Below are positions 25,585 to 33,358 of a stretch of DNA of 64,000 nucleotides, one piece after another; position 1 is the stretch's first letter; every line of letters starts with the position of its first letter. The notes under the pieces were generated by a model. It made no database searches and was not told the origin of the DNA. It worked only from the letters and a program-made list of their open reading frames with translations. The stretch lies in the NCBI GenBank assembly GCA_947464185.1, contig CANHVY010000001.1, positions 1 through 64,000 of the forward strand, read 5' to 3'. Position numbers and translations under genes: made by a program. This DNA comes from Burkholderiales bacterium (GTDB lineage Bacteria > Pseudomonadota > Gammaproteobacteria > Burkholderiales > Burkholderiaceae_C).

Positions 25585-26561
25585 AGACTCGCTGCGGGCG
25601 GCTCGACCATCCCGTTGACATATCGCATCGCATCAGGCCGGTCTTCCCGTTGGAGCAGGGGTCCATCCAGGTCGACCCAACGGGCAAGTTGTGCTACCAG
25701 GAATGCGGGAGCCATGCCCAGCGAGGTGCCGCACATGTTGCCCACCATGACGTCGAAACCCAGCGCACGGGCCTCGCGCGCCAGCGCCAGCGCCTCGGTA
25801 AGCCCGCCCGCCTTGTCGAGCTTGATGTTGATCCCTTGGTAACGGTTCAGAAGCCCCGGCAGTGAGTGGCGATCGGTGCAGGATTCATCGGCGACGATGG
25901 GGATTGGGGAGTGCAGGCCAGCGAGGGTGTCATCCTGGCCGCGCCTGACGGGCTGTTCAATGAATTCGATGCCCAGTGCCAGCAATTCGGGCATGAGGTA
26001 CTCGATCAGTTCTCGTGACCACGACTGGTTGGCGTCGATCACCAGACGGGCCTGCGGCGCCTCCTCACGCACGACGCTGATCCAGTCCAGGTGGCGGGTG
26101 CCGTCGACCTTGACCTTGATGAGTGGCACTGAAGAAAGAGTTCTTGCGCGGCGCCGTATGTCGCCGATGCTGCCCAGGCCGATGGTGCAGGCGGTCAACA
26201 GCGGACGCATGGGTTGCAGGCCCGCACTGACCCAGGCGGGTACGCCCGAGCGCTTTGCCTGCAAGTCCCACAAGGCGCAGTCCAGGGCGTTGCGGGCGCC
26301 GCCCCGCGGCAACAGCGCTGCAAGGTCTGATGGAGTCGTTGCTGTGCTCAGGCGTGCGGCCACGGACTCAATCTGCCCGCGCATCGATGACGGCGTTTCG
26401 CCGTCGTAGTCCACCCCGGCTGCTTCACCGCGGCCAACAAGTCCATTGCTGTCGGTCAGTTCCACCACCAGAAGCGGCAGATCGACCATGATTTGGCCGG
26501 CGATCTCGAACGGCTCTTCAAGAGACCAATGCTCCTCCGTGACCTGCAGCTGCAATGTCAT
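25575..26561 (-). CDS. dgcA: DgcA-like N-acetyl-D-glutamate racemase / dipeptide epimerase
   Basis: Enolase-superfamily enzyme of 328 residues in the muconate-lactonising subgroup. The catalytic lysines are in IKVKVDG (about residues 147-149) and INIKLDKAGG (about 244-249); the metal ligands are Asp in DANQSW, Glu in IEQPV and Asp in ADESC. Relatives are L-Ala-D/L-Glu epimerases and, when next to a DUF1611 protein as here, DgcA, which converts N-acetyl-D-Glu to N-acetyl-L-Glu. The ATG overlaps the dgcN stop as ATGA, so the two are coupled. I favour DgcA because of that partner; dipeptide epimerase activity on murein peptides cannot be excluded. Confidence 0.85.
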   Translation of the reverse strand: MTLQLQVTEEHWSLEEPFEIAGQIMVDLPLLVVELTDSNGLVGRGEAAGVDYDGETPSSMRGQIESVAARLSTATTPSDLAALLPRGGARNALDCALWDLQAKRSGVPAWVSAGLQPMRPLLTACTIGLGSIGDIRRRARTLSSVPLIKVKVDGTRHLDWISVVREEAPQARLVIDANQSWSRELIEYLMPELLALGIEFIEQPVRRGQDDTLAGLHSPIPIVADESCTDRHSLPGLLNRYQGINIKLDKAGGLTEALALAREARALGFDVMVGNMCGTSLGMAPAFLVAQLARWVDLDGPLLQREDRPDAMRYVNGMVEPPAASLWG

Positions 26562-27562
26562 GCGATCAGAACTTCGACGATAGGTTCGACGCCACCACGC
26601 ATGGGGTCGCAGACAGGAAGCTGCAAATCCGTCTGGGTTCGATGCTGATAGCGGGCCCAGTCCGCGTCAGATAGCGACGAGGAGTTGATGGCCACGCCCA
26701 CACACCGAATGCTGGGGTTGGTCAGCCGTCCCGCCTCGATGTAGCGTCGAATGGCTTCATCCAGCGCGGGCAACTGGATGTGCGGGTGATCCTCGATCGT
26801 CTCCCGTGAGGGGTCATGGCACAGCACGATCGCATCAGGCTGTGAGCCGTGAAGCAAGCCCATCGTGACGCCGGCGTACGCGGGATGGAACAAGGCACCC
26901 TGGCCCTCGACCACGTCCCAGTGGTCTGCGTCGTTGGACGGCGACAACGCTTCTGCTGCGCCTGCCACAAAGTCGGCAACTACCGCGTCGATGGCTATGC
27001 CATGCCCGGCAATCAGGATCCCGGTTTGACCGGTCGCACGAAATGTTGCCTTGACGCCGTGCGTCGTCAGCGCGCGGGTAATGGCCAAGGCGGTGTACTT
27101 CTTGCCCAGCGCGCAGTCCGTACCCACGGTCAGAAGCCGACGCCCTGACCGCCGAGATCCGGTTCCAATGGGCCACTCACTGTCGGAGTGGCGCACGTTG
27201 ATGAGCTGCGCGCCGGTCGTCCGTGCTGCTTCCACCAGCTCCGGGTAGCGCTCCAGTCGGGTGTGCATGCCGCTGACCACATCCAGGCCGGCTTTCAGCG
27301 CTTCAACCAGTGTGGGGATCCACGCGTGCGGGAGCTGACCTCCCGTCGGAGCAACCCCTATGACGATCGACCGGGCACCAGCCGCCGACGCCTGCGCTGG
27401 CGTCATCGTCGGCAAATCCAAGCTCACTTGAGCTGCGGCAAGCGCGCATTCGCCAATGACATCGTCGCGGCACCAATCGCGCAGCCCGAAGCCTGTCTTT
27501 GCATCGGAGCGAAGCGAGACGTCGCCCAGGAAGACGAGATAGGGTTTGCGGAGGCGATGCAT
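26558..27562 (-). CDS. dgcN: DgcN-like D-glutamate N-acetyltransferase (DUF1611)
   Basis: The 334-residue protein has the DUF1611 plan: an N-terminal Rossmann-like domain, then a P-loop GTDCALGKKYTA near residues 146-157, RATGQTGILIAGHGIAIDAVVADF near 173-196, and DVVEGQGALFHPAYAGVTMGLLHGSQPDAIVLCHDP. DUF1611 proteins paired with an enolase-superfamily racemase were described as DgcN, which acetylates D-glutamate so that DgcA can racemise it. It is the first gene of the leftward operon. A 20-bp operator ends three bases before ATG 27562, leaving no room for a ribosome binding site, so the mRNA may be leaderless. Confidence 0.85.
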   Translation of the reverse strand: MHRLRKPYLVFLGDVSLRSDAKTGFGLRDWCRDDVIGECALAAAQVSLDLPTMTPAQASAAGARSIVIGVAPTGGQLPHAWIPTLVEALKAGLDVVSGMHTRLERYPELVEAARTTGAQLINVRHSDSEWPIGTGSRRSGRRLLTVGTDCALGKKYTALAITRALTTHGVKATFRATGQTGILIAGHGIAIDAVVADFVAGAAEALSPSNDADHWDVVEGQGALFHPAYAGVTMGLLHGSQPDAIVLCHDPSRETIEDHPHIQLPALDEAIRRYIEAGRLTNPSIRCVGVAINSSSLSDADWARYQHRTQTDLQLPVCDPMRGGVEPIVEVLIA

Positions 27563-27564
27563 GC

Positions 27565-27584
27565 GTGGATATTATTTCATCCAC
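27565..27584. promoter_or_regulatory. palindromic operator O1, before dgcN
   Basis: GTGGAT-N8-ATCCAC, with an AT-rich core that on the minus strand includes AATAAT, a plausible -10 element. It is one of four closely matching 20-bp palindromes in the 27-33 kb region. It abuts the dgcN start codon, so bound regulator would block transcription start. Confidence 0.75.
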
Positions 27585-27648
27585 TCCATGCGCGCAATAG
27601 GGACGACAGCAGGCTCCGGGTACCGCCTCTGCCGCGCGCAGTCGAAAT

Positions 27649-28308
27649 TCAGACCGGCGGTGTGTTGGCGCTGACCACGACGGCCTCGCTCGCCCCGACA
27701 TTGCGGAACTTGTGGGGCAAGCGACTCGAAAAGAGATAGCCATCACCTGGACCCAGCACGCGCGTAGCCCCGCCCACGGTCACCTCCACCTGACCCTGGA
27801 TCACCACACCGCCTTCATCTCCAATGTGGCTGTAAGGGGCCTTCGCCGTTTCGGCTCCCGGGGCGTAGCGCTCCAGGAGAACTTGCAAGGGGCGGTTCTT
27901 GAGGTTGTGGCCCACCTGGCGCAATGAGATGCCGCCGCCGCCCACTTCCATCAATTCACCATGGCCGAAGAAGACCTGGGTCTCGCTGTCTGGATTGAGT
28001 GCGAAGAATTCAGACAGCGTCATCGGAAAACTGTCGAGGATCTTGCGCAACGAGCCCACGGAGGGCGAGATGGCGTCGCGTTCAATGCTGCCGATCGTGC
28101 CGTGCGTCAGGCCGGCGCGGCGTGCGAGCTCGCGCTGTGACAGGCCATGCATGTCGCGCAGATAGCGTAAGCGCGAGCCGACCCCCGCTGATGGGTCGCC
28201 GGCATCCGCGTCACTGCGCCCCGCAGGCTCTACACGATCGCTGTCATCGTGATCGATTGAGCTTGACTTCTTGGCAGGCGCAGGTTTCGTGGTGGGCGAC
28301 TTGGGCAT
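27649..28308 (-). CDS. XRE-cupin transcriptional regulator (PuuR-like)
   Basis: A 219-residue two-domain regulator. After an N-terminal Ser/Asp/Lys-rich tail of about 45 residues comes a helix-turn-helix (LRYLRDMHGLSQRELARRAGLTHGTIGSIERD, about residues 47-78), then LSEFF and a C-terminal cupin domain (SHIGDEGGVVIQGQVEVTVGG, GPGDGYLFSSRLPHKFRN). Organisation and linker match PuuR, the putrescine-catabolism repressor, and other amino-acid catabolic regulators of this type. It lies centrally among the catabolic genes and is divergent from the S12 hydrolase gene across a palindrome. I infer that it binds the TGGATA-N6-TATCCA sites and responds to a pathway intermediate in its cupin pocket. Confidence 0.9.
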   Translation of the reverse strand: MPKSPTTKPAPAKKSSSIDHDDSDRVEPAGRSDADAGDPSAGVGSRLRYLRDMHGLSQRELARRAGLTHGTIGSIERDAISPSVGSLRKILDSFPMTLSEFFALNPDSETQVFFGHGELMEVGGGGISLRQVGHNLKNRPLQVLLERYAPGAETAKAPYSHIGDEGGVVIQGQVEVTVGGATRVLGPGDGYLFSSRLPHKFRNVGASEAVVVSANTPPV

Positions 28309-28388
28309 GTCCGTGTTGTCTCGACGTTCGAAGATCTTTTCAGTGAGTGTAGCGATGCTGCGCGCCAGATCTGCCGCTTCCTGCTAGA

Positions 28389-28408
28389 GTGGATATAAAA
28401 GTATCCAA
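28389..28408. promoter_or_regulatory. palindromic operator O2, between regulator and S12 hydrolase
   Basis: Core TGGATA-TAAAAG-TATCCA at 28390-28407. It is 81 bp upstream of the regulator start and 16 bp upstream of the S12 hydrolase ATG, so it could control both, including autoregulation. TATAAA within the core could be the plus-strand -10 element. Confidence 0.8.
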
Positions 28409-28423
28409 TCTACGAGGACACTG

Positions 28424-29749
28424 ATGCGGGACTCCGTTGATGTGCCCGGCGATCTCGCAACACAGCTGCGGGAGACGGCGGCGAAGTTTGAAGTACCGGG
28501 TCTGGCCATCGCAATGGCTGCACCAGGGCGTCGTGCGGTGTTCTTGGATGGCGAATCCGAGCTTGGTTCTGGACGTCTCGTGACTGAGGACACGTGGTTC
28601 TCCGTGGCCTCCTTGGGCAAGCACGTCACGGCAGCCGCTGTGCTTGACTTGGCGCAACGCGGGTTGGTCGACTTGTCCTCCCCTGTCGACCGGTATCTGC
28701 GGGACTTGCCTCCTGCCTGGGCGGGGCGCAGCGTCTCCTCGCTGTTGCGCCACACCAGTGGCCTGCCGGAATACCTGGCCTACACAGGAAACGAGGTCGT
28801 ACCGGAAGATCGGCGCAGCTTCATGTCCACATACGGCGCGATGGTGCCGGCCTTCGGCGAATCGCAGGGCTGGATCTACACCAACACGAACTACATCCTC
28901 AGTGGCTTCTTGATCGCCCAGTTGTCCGGTCAGTCGTACGCCGAAGCGGTCCGATCCCTCTTTGGTCGGATGGATTGCCCGGGTGCAGCCGTGAGCAGTC
29001 CGCAGTGGGCTCGCGACGCGAACAGCCAGGCGCCAAAGCAGGCAACGATCGACCAAGCCAGTTGGCGGCGCGAAGTGATCGGCGATGGCGACGTATCGTT
29101 CACGCCGTCGGGTGCGCTGAAATGGCTCGAAGGCTTGCTGGATCAACGCCTCCTCGATGATGCGCATCTGGGCCTGATGTTTTCTGGTTCCCACTTGGCT
29201 ACCGGCCGCACTTCGCACTACGGATGCGGATGGTTCCTGGAGCGGCTGCAAGGCGATGTCATCGCCCACCATGCGGGCCACTTTGATGGCTGGACGGCCA
29301 TGGCCATCATTCATCCGCGCATGGGCTGCGGTGTCATGGCCATGTGCAACCTGGCGCCCGGTAACACGCGAGCCATCCGGTACCTGGCGCAGTTGGCGCT
29401 GGAAGGCTTTGCGCCTGGTTCGACGCCCCTGTCTTTGTCTGCAGGCGAGGACGACGACCCCGCGTTGACGTCGATGATCCAGTCCCAGATGCTGCGCAAG
29501 CCCGGTGAGGCGCTGAATCCCGCCTGCTTTGCCGAAGAACTCCTGCGCGTGGCGGAACATGGCAGCGCCGTGCGCAACGTCATCAACCTGTACGCCGGTG
29601 CAGCGCCGCTTTCCTTCGAACTGGTCGAGACCTGCTGGGAGGCAGCCTTCAGCATGCGCCGCTATCGCATTCGCTATGCCGAGTGGATCGATCACCTGCT
29701 GGTCGGATTGACGCCCGAGCGGCGCATCTACTGGGCTTGGGTGCTTTAG
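28424..29749 (+). CDS. S12-family serine hydrolase (beta-lactamase/D-aminopeptidase fold)
   Basis: A 441-residue penicillin-recognising-fold hydrolase. Catalytic motifs are SLGK at residues 63-66 (SxxK), YTN in the GWIYTNTNYILSG segment (YxN) and HAG in HHAGHFDGW (the KTG equivalent). A C-terminal domain of about 100 residues, not recognised, follows from about residue 340. No signal peptide is present, so it acts in the cytoplasm on small peptides or amides rather than on murein or beta-lactams. GAGGA sits correctly before ATG 28424. Family members include D-aminopeptidases, esterases and peptidases for D-residue-containing substrates, which fits the D-glutamate genes next door. Confidence 0.88.
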   Translation: MRDSVDVPGDLATQLRETAAKFEVPGLAIAMAAPGRRAVFLDGESELGSGRLVTEDTWFSVASLGKHVTAAAVLDLAQRGLVDLSSPVDRYLRDLPPAWAGRSVSSLLRHTSGLPEYLAYTGNEVVPEDRRSFMSTYGAMVPAFGESQGWIYTNTNYILSGFLIAQLSGQSYAEAVRSLFGRMDCPGAAVSSPQWARDANSQAPKQATIDQASWRREVIGDGDVSFTPSGALKWLEGLLDQRLLDDAHLGLMFSGSHLATGRTSHYGCGWFLERLQGDVIAHHAGHFDGWTAMAIIHPRMGCGVMAMCNLAPGNTRAIRYLAQLALEGFAPGSTPLSLSAGEDDDPALTSMIQSQMLRKPGEALNPACFAEELLRVAEHGSAVRNVINLYAGAAPLSFELVETCWEAAFSMRRYRIRYAEWIDHLLVGLTPERRIYWAWVL

Positions 29750-29765
29750 TCGTCACTGCCTTGAG

Positions 29766-29785
29766 TTGGTTATAAAAAACACCAA
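29766..29785. promoter_or_regulatory. degenerate operator-like palindrome after the S12 gene
   Basis: TTGGT-N10-ACCAA, 20 bp overall like the four good sites and with the same AT-rich core, but with TGGT in place of TGGATA arms. It lies about 80 bp upstream of O3 and may be an auxiliary weak site for the TonB receptor promoter, or chance. Confidence 0.35.
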
Positions 29786-29862
29786 TTTCAAGTTGGATCG
29801 GCTTTACATGAGGGTGATTTCCCTAGGTAGTCACGCGCCGTATTGACTGAGGCGCTCAGTTG

Positions 29863-29882
29863 ATGGATATTATTGTATCCAA
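29863..29882. promoter_or_regulatory. palindromic operator O3, before the TonB receptor
   Basis: Core TGGATA-TTATTG-TATCCA at 29864-29881, 39 bp before ATG 29921. TTGACT at 29843-29848 is a possible -35 element, with TATTAT inside the operator as the -10 element (spacing 19), so regulator binding would occlude polymerase. Confidence 0.8.
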
Positions 29883-29920
29883 CCGTCGTCCATTGTTCAT
29901 CCTCATCCTCGGAGCCAAAG

Positions 29921-32056
29921 ATGAAGCTGTCCCGCGCCCTTGACCGACTCACGCCTGTTGTCGGAGCCATCGCCCTGCTGTCACTGGCTGCAAATGTCTC
30001 CGCCCAGGCGCAGGAGCTACAGAAGGTGGAGGTCACTGCGTCCAAGCGCGCGCAGTTGGTGATCGATGTGCCGTACTCGATCACTGCCATCGGTGGCAGC
30101 GAGATTGCCGACCGCGGCGTCACCGACATCCAGCAGATGCAGTCGGTGGTGCCCTCCTTGTTCATCAACCAGAACGCACCGGGCGCCAGCCGCATCCAGA
30201 TGCGTGGTCTTTCCCAGGGCGTGGGCTACGGCCCCGCGCTGGTCGGTACCTATCTCGACGAGATCTCGCTGAACATGCCCGACGCACAGCGCTCGCTCGA
30301 CGTTCCCCTGGTCGACATGGCCCGCATCGAGGTGTTGAGAGGGCCGCAAGGCACGCTGTACGGCGATGGTTCGATGGGCGGCACCATCCGCTTCATCACG
30401 CGGGCTCCGCGGCTGGACAAGTTCGAGGGCAGCGTTGAAGCCGGTTTCAGCCAACTGAGCGGCGGCCAGACGGGCTGGCGCGCCAATGGCGTGGTGAACG
30501 TGCCCTTGTCAACGGGCGTCGCGGGCCTGCGCCTGGTGGCCGGCCATGAAGACTTGCCGGGCTGGGTGGACAACAGCGCCAACGGCGCCAAGGACATCAA
30601 CAGCGCCAAGCGTGATTTCTTGCGAGGCAAGGTGCTGGTGAAGCCCAGCGCCAATGTGGAAGTGACAGCGATGTTCTTCCACACCGGAACCGACACCAAG
30701 AACAGTTCAGGCTCGAAGTCCGACCGCACCATCGCTTCGTACATCGCGTCGCCGACCAAGGACAAGACCGATCTGTTCAACCTGGTGGCGAACGTCGACC
30801 TGGGCAGCGTGCGACTGGTCAGCTCCACAGGCTACCTTGATCGCAAGATCGACACCACCACTGAAAACACGGCTGCACTCGCTGGCTTGCCCGCACCCGT
30901 CAGGGCGCTGATCCTGCCTAAACCCACCTCCGGCGGCGCCTACCGGCAAGACATGTCCCAGAAGATCACGACCCAGGAGATTCGCCTGGAGTCGGATGAC
31001 AAGGGCCCGCTGACCTGGACGGCCGGGGCCTACTACCGTGAGACCGACACCCGCGCGGTGACCTCTGACGTCTGGACCGACGCCACCTTCCTCCTGCAAG
31101 GCGGTTTCGACGGAACTGGCCCAACCAACGTCCGGCAGACCGCACTGTTCGGCGAGCTCACCTACGCGATCGCGCCCCAATGGTCGGTGACCGGCGGCCT
31201 GCGCTCGTTCCGAGAGAAGGCCGAGAACGTGGGCACCAAGCTGCCGTCGGGGTTCGCCCCGCCGGGAACGCCCTCGACCGTCTTCAACGACCAGGCAACC
31301 TTCAGTGCCACCACGCCTCGCTTGAACGTGCTGTGGCGCTACGCACCAAAGTCAGCGCTCTACTTCACGGCGTCCAAGGGCTTCCGCAGCGGTGGCTTCA
31401 ACTCCACGCAGACACCGCGAGAGTACGGCCCCGAGGACATCGTCAGCGCCGAGGTTGGCGGCCGCGGCACCCTGCTGGGTGATCGCCTGCAATACGAGGT
31501 GGCGGTCTATCACAGCAAGTACCGCAATGTGCAGGCGCAGGACCTGGCGGCGGGGTGCACGCCGGCGACCTGCCGCGCCTTGACGGTGAACTCTGGCAGC
31601 GCATCAGGCCCGGGCGTCGACGTCGCGTTGAGCGCCGCGCTCGCCCCCAAGACCACGCTGGACCTGACGCTTGGCTACTCCGATCTGGCCTACGACGTGA
31701 AGACGCAGGAGCGCAATCCCGGCGACCCGCTGAACTTCGTGCCCAAGCTGACGGCGTCCTTGTCGCTGAGCCACCGCTTCAACTGGACGGTGGGTCTGCC
31801 GGGCATGCTGAGGGTGGACTGGCAGCACTCCGATCCCGTGAAGTTCATCATCCGCAATCAAGGTGTGAATGTCACCAGCGACAACATCAACACGCTGAAT
31901 GCCCGCATCGGGGTGGAAAAGCCCACCTGGCAGCTCTACCTTGAGGGCAAGAACCTCACCAACTCGAATGGCGTCACGTTCCCGGGAATCTTCGGCTTGC
32001 CCGACTTCAGGGTTGCGCCGCGCTCACTCGGCGTACTGGCGCGGACCCAGTTCTGA
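29921..32056 (+). CDS. TonB-dependent outer-membrane receptor
   Basis: Energy-coupled outer-membrane uptake of a large or scarce substrate. The 711-residue protein has a signal peptide (MKLSRALDRLTPVVGAIALL, cleaved after VSAQA), a TonB-box-like VEVTASKR, a plug domain (RIEVLRGPQGTLYGDGSMGGTIRFITR near residues 137-163) and a 22-strand barrel ending in aromatic phenylalanine (RTQF). GGAG lies eight bases before ATG 29921. It resembles the non-iron catabolic receptors common in sphingomonads and some Burkholderiales more than classical siderophore receptors, but the ligand cannot be read from sequence. No TonB, ExbB or ExbD is in the window. Confidence 0.92.
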   Translation: MKLSRALDRLTPVVGAIALLSLAANVSAQAQELQKVEVTASKRAQLVIDVPYSITAIGGSEIADRGVTDIQQMQSVVPSLFINQNAPGASRIQMRGLSQGVGYGPALVGTYLDEISLNMPDAQRSLDVPLVDMARIEVLRGPQGTLYGDGSMGGTIRFITRAPRLDKFEGSVEAGFSQLSGGQTGWRANGVVNVPLSTGVAGLRLVAGHEDLPGWVDNSANGAKDINSAKRDFLRGKVLVKPSANVEVTAMFFHTGTDTKNSSGSKSDRTIASYIASPTKDKTDLFNLVANVDLGSVRLVSSTGYLDRKIDTTTENTAALAGLPAPVRALILPKPTSGGAYRQDMSQKITTQEIRLESDDKGPLTWTAGAYYRETDTRAVTSDVWTDATFLLQGGFDGTGPTNVRQTALFGELTYAIAPQWSVTGGLRSFREKAENVGTKLPSGFAPPGTPSTVFNDQATFSATTPRLNVLWRYAPKSALYFTASKGFRSGGFNSTQTPREYGPEDIVSAEVGGRGTLLGDRLQYEVAVYHSKYRNVQAQDLAAGCTPATCRALTVNSGSASGPGVDVALSAALAPKTTLDLTLGYSDLAYDVKTQERNPGDPLNFVPKLTASLSLSHRFNWTVGLPGMLRVDWQHSDPVKFIIRNQGVNVTSDNINTLNARIGVEKPTWQLYLEGKNLTNSNGVTFPGIFGLPDFRVAPRSLGVLARTQF

Positions 32057-32163
32057 CGCTGGGTGGGCAGGCGATGGGCCCACCGTGAGCCTCAGTCCTG
32101 CCGGATGCTCGTCGAGCGCTGGGGGCAGTGCCCCTGGCCGGGATTGCCTGATGGGGATCCCCG

Positions 32164-33303
32164 TCAAGCCAAGGTCTCAAACAAGCGCATCAGCAGCCGC
32201 ATCCTGGGAATCACGGAGCTGATGTAGAGGCGCTCCTCGTGGGTATGCCCACCGTCGCCGTCCACGCCCATGCCGTCCAGCGTGGGCGCGATGTTGGCGG
32301 TGAAGTTGCCGTCGCTGCCGCCGCCGGTCTTCAGGTCCACGAGGTCAAAGCCCAGCTCGGCCGCCAGGCCGCGCGCGTGTTCGAAGAGCGCCGCGATGGC
32401 GGGGGTCTTTTCGTAACCCGGCCGGTCGATGCAGCCCGTCACGACGAGGCGGCAGTCCGGGTCCACTGATTGCAACGCCAGCATGCGGCGCGTGATCTCC
32501 TCAGCCAGTTCCGGGTTGGGCACGCGCACGTCGACCTCGGCCCAGGCGTGCTCGGGCACCACGTTCTGACGCGTGCCGCCGCCCACCAGGCCGACGTTGA
32601 CCGTGAGGCCGCGTTCGTAGTCGGTCATGGCCTCCATCGCTTCGATCTGGCGCGCCAGTTCGCGGATGGCGTTGCGGCCCAGGTGGTGTTCCACGCCGGC
32701 GTGTGCCGGGCGGCCCGTGACCTCCACGCGGAAGCTGCCGCAGCCCTTGCGCGCCGTCACGATCTTGCCGCCCGAACGCGCCGGCTCGGTGACAATGACG
32801 TAGCGCGCGCGCCGGGCCTCGCGCACGATGTGCTCGCGTGAGGTGGGGCTGCCCATCTCCTCGTCGCTCACCATCAGGTGGCGAATCGGCAGGTGCGTGG
32901 CGATGCCCTCGCGCGCGATCTGCCGCAGTGCGGCCAGCGCGATATGGGTGCCGCCCTTCATGTCTTCCGCGCCGGGGCCGTACAGGCGGTCGCCCTCGAT
33001 GCGCATGGGCAGCGGCCCGGTGATCGTGCCGATGGGGTGCACGGTGTCCAGGTGGCTCAGCACCAGCACGCCCGGGCCGTCCGCCGCCGCGGGCGGGCAG
33101 TGGCGTGCGTCGGTGGCGAGCAGGTGGTCGCCCATGCCGTCGCGGCCAGCGATGCGCTCCACGCGTGCGCCGAAGGCTTCGTAGTCGGCCTGTACCTGCG
33201 CGGCGTAGCGCGCCATGCCCTCGGCGTCATCAGTGGGGCTTTCGATGGCGATCCAACGCTGGATGCCGGACAGAATTTCATCCAGATCGATGGCCATGAG
33301 CAT
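32164..33303 (-). CDS. M20 family carboxypeptidase (carboxypeptidase G2-like)
   Basis: Dizinc hydrolase of 379 residues that removes an amino acid from an amide or peptide bond. Metal and catalytic motifs are SHLDTVHP (His and Asp), GPGAEDMKGG (bridging Asp), SDEEMGSP (general base and metal Glu) and the C-terminal GDGGHTHEERL (His). The dimerisation lid lies near residues 175-285. Sequence style is closest to carboxypeptidase G2, which releases glutamate. ATG 33303 is chosen since AAGGA precedes it; longer in-frame starts would run through the operator. There is no signal peptide. It is divergent from soxB and shares operator O4 with it. Confidence 0.88.
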   Translation of the reverse strand: MLMAIDLDEILSGIQRWIAIESPTDDAEGMARYAAQVQADYEAFGARVERIAGRDGMGDHLLATDARHCPPAAADGPGVLVLSHLDTVHPIGTITGPLPMRIEGDRLYGPGAEDMKGGTHIALAALRQIAREGIATHLPIRHLMVSDEEMGSPTSREHIVREARRARYVIVTEPARSGGKIVTARKGCGSFRVEVTGRPAHAGVEHHLGRNAIRELARQIEAMEAMTDYERGLTVNVGLVGGGTRQNVVPEHAWAEVDVRVPNPELAEEITRRMLALQSVDPDCRLVVTGCIDRPGYEKTPAIAALFEHARGLAAELGFDLVDLKTGGGSDGNFTANIAPTLDGMGVDGDGGHTHEERLYISSVIPRMRLLMRLFETLA

Positions 33304-33331
33304 GGGAATTTCCTTCAGTTCAGGTTGATAT

Positions 33332-33351
33332 TTGGATAACATAATATCCAT
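33332..33351. promoter_or_regulatory. palindromic operator O4, between M20 gene and soxB
   Basis: Core TGGATA-ACATAA-TATCCA at 33333-33350. It is 29 bp before the M20 start on one side and 8 bp before ATG 33359 of soxB on the other, so it can regulate both divergent units. CATAAT within the core may be the -10 element for soxB. Confidence 0.8.
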
Positions 33352-33358
33352 CTTGAGC

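Noticed and set aside
32062..32084. Terminator after the TonB receptor
   Set aside because: GGTGGGC/GCCCACC can pair but there is no T run and the loop is long, so I did not list it.
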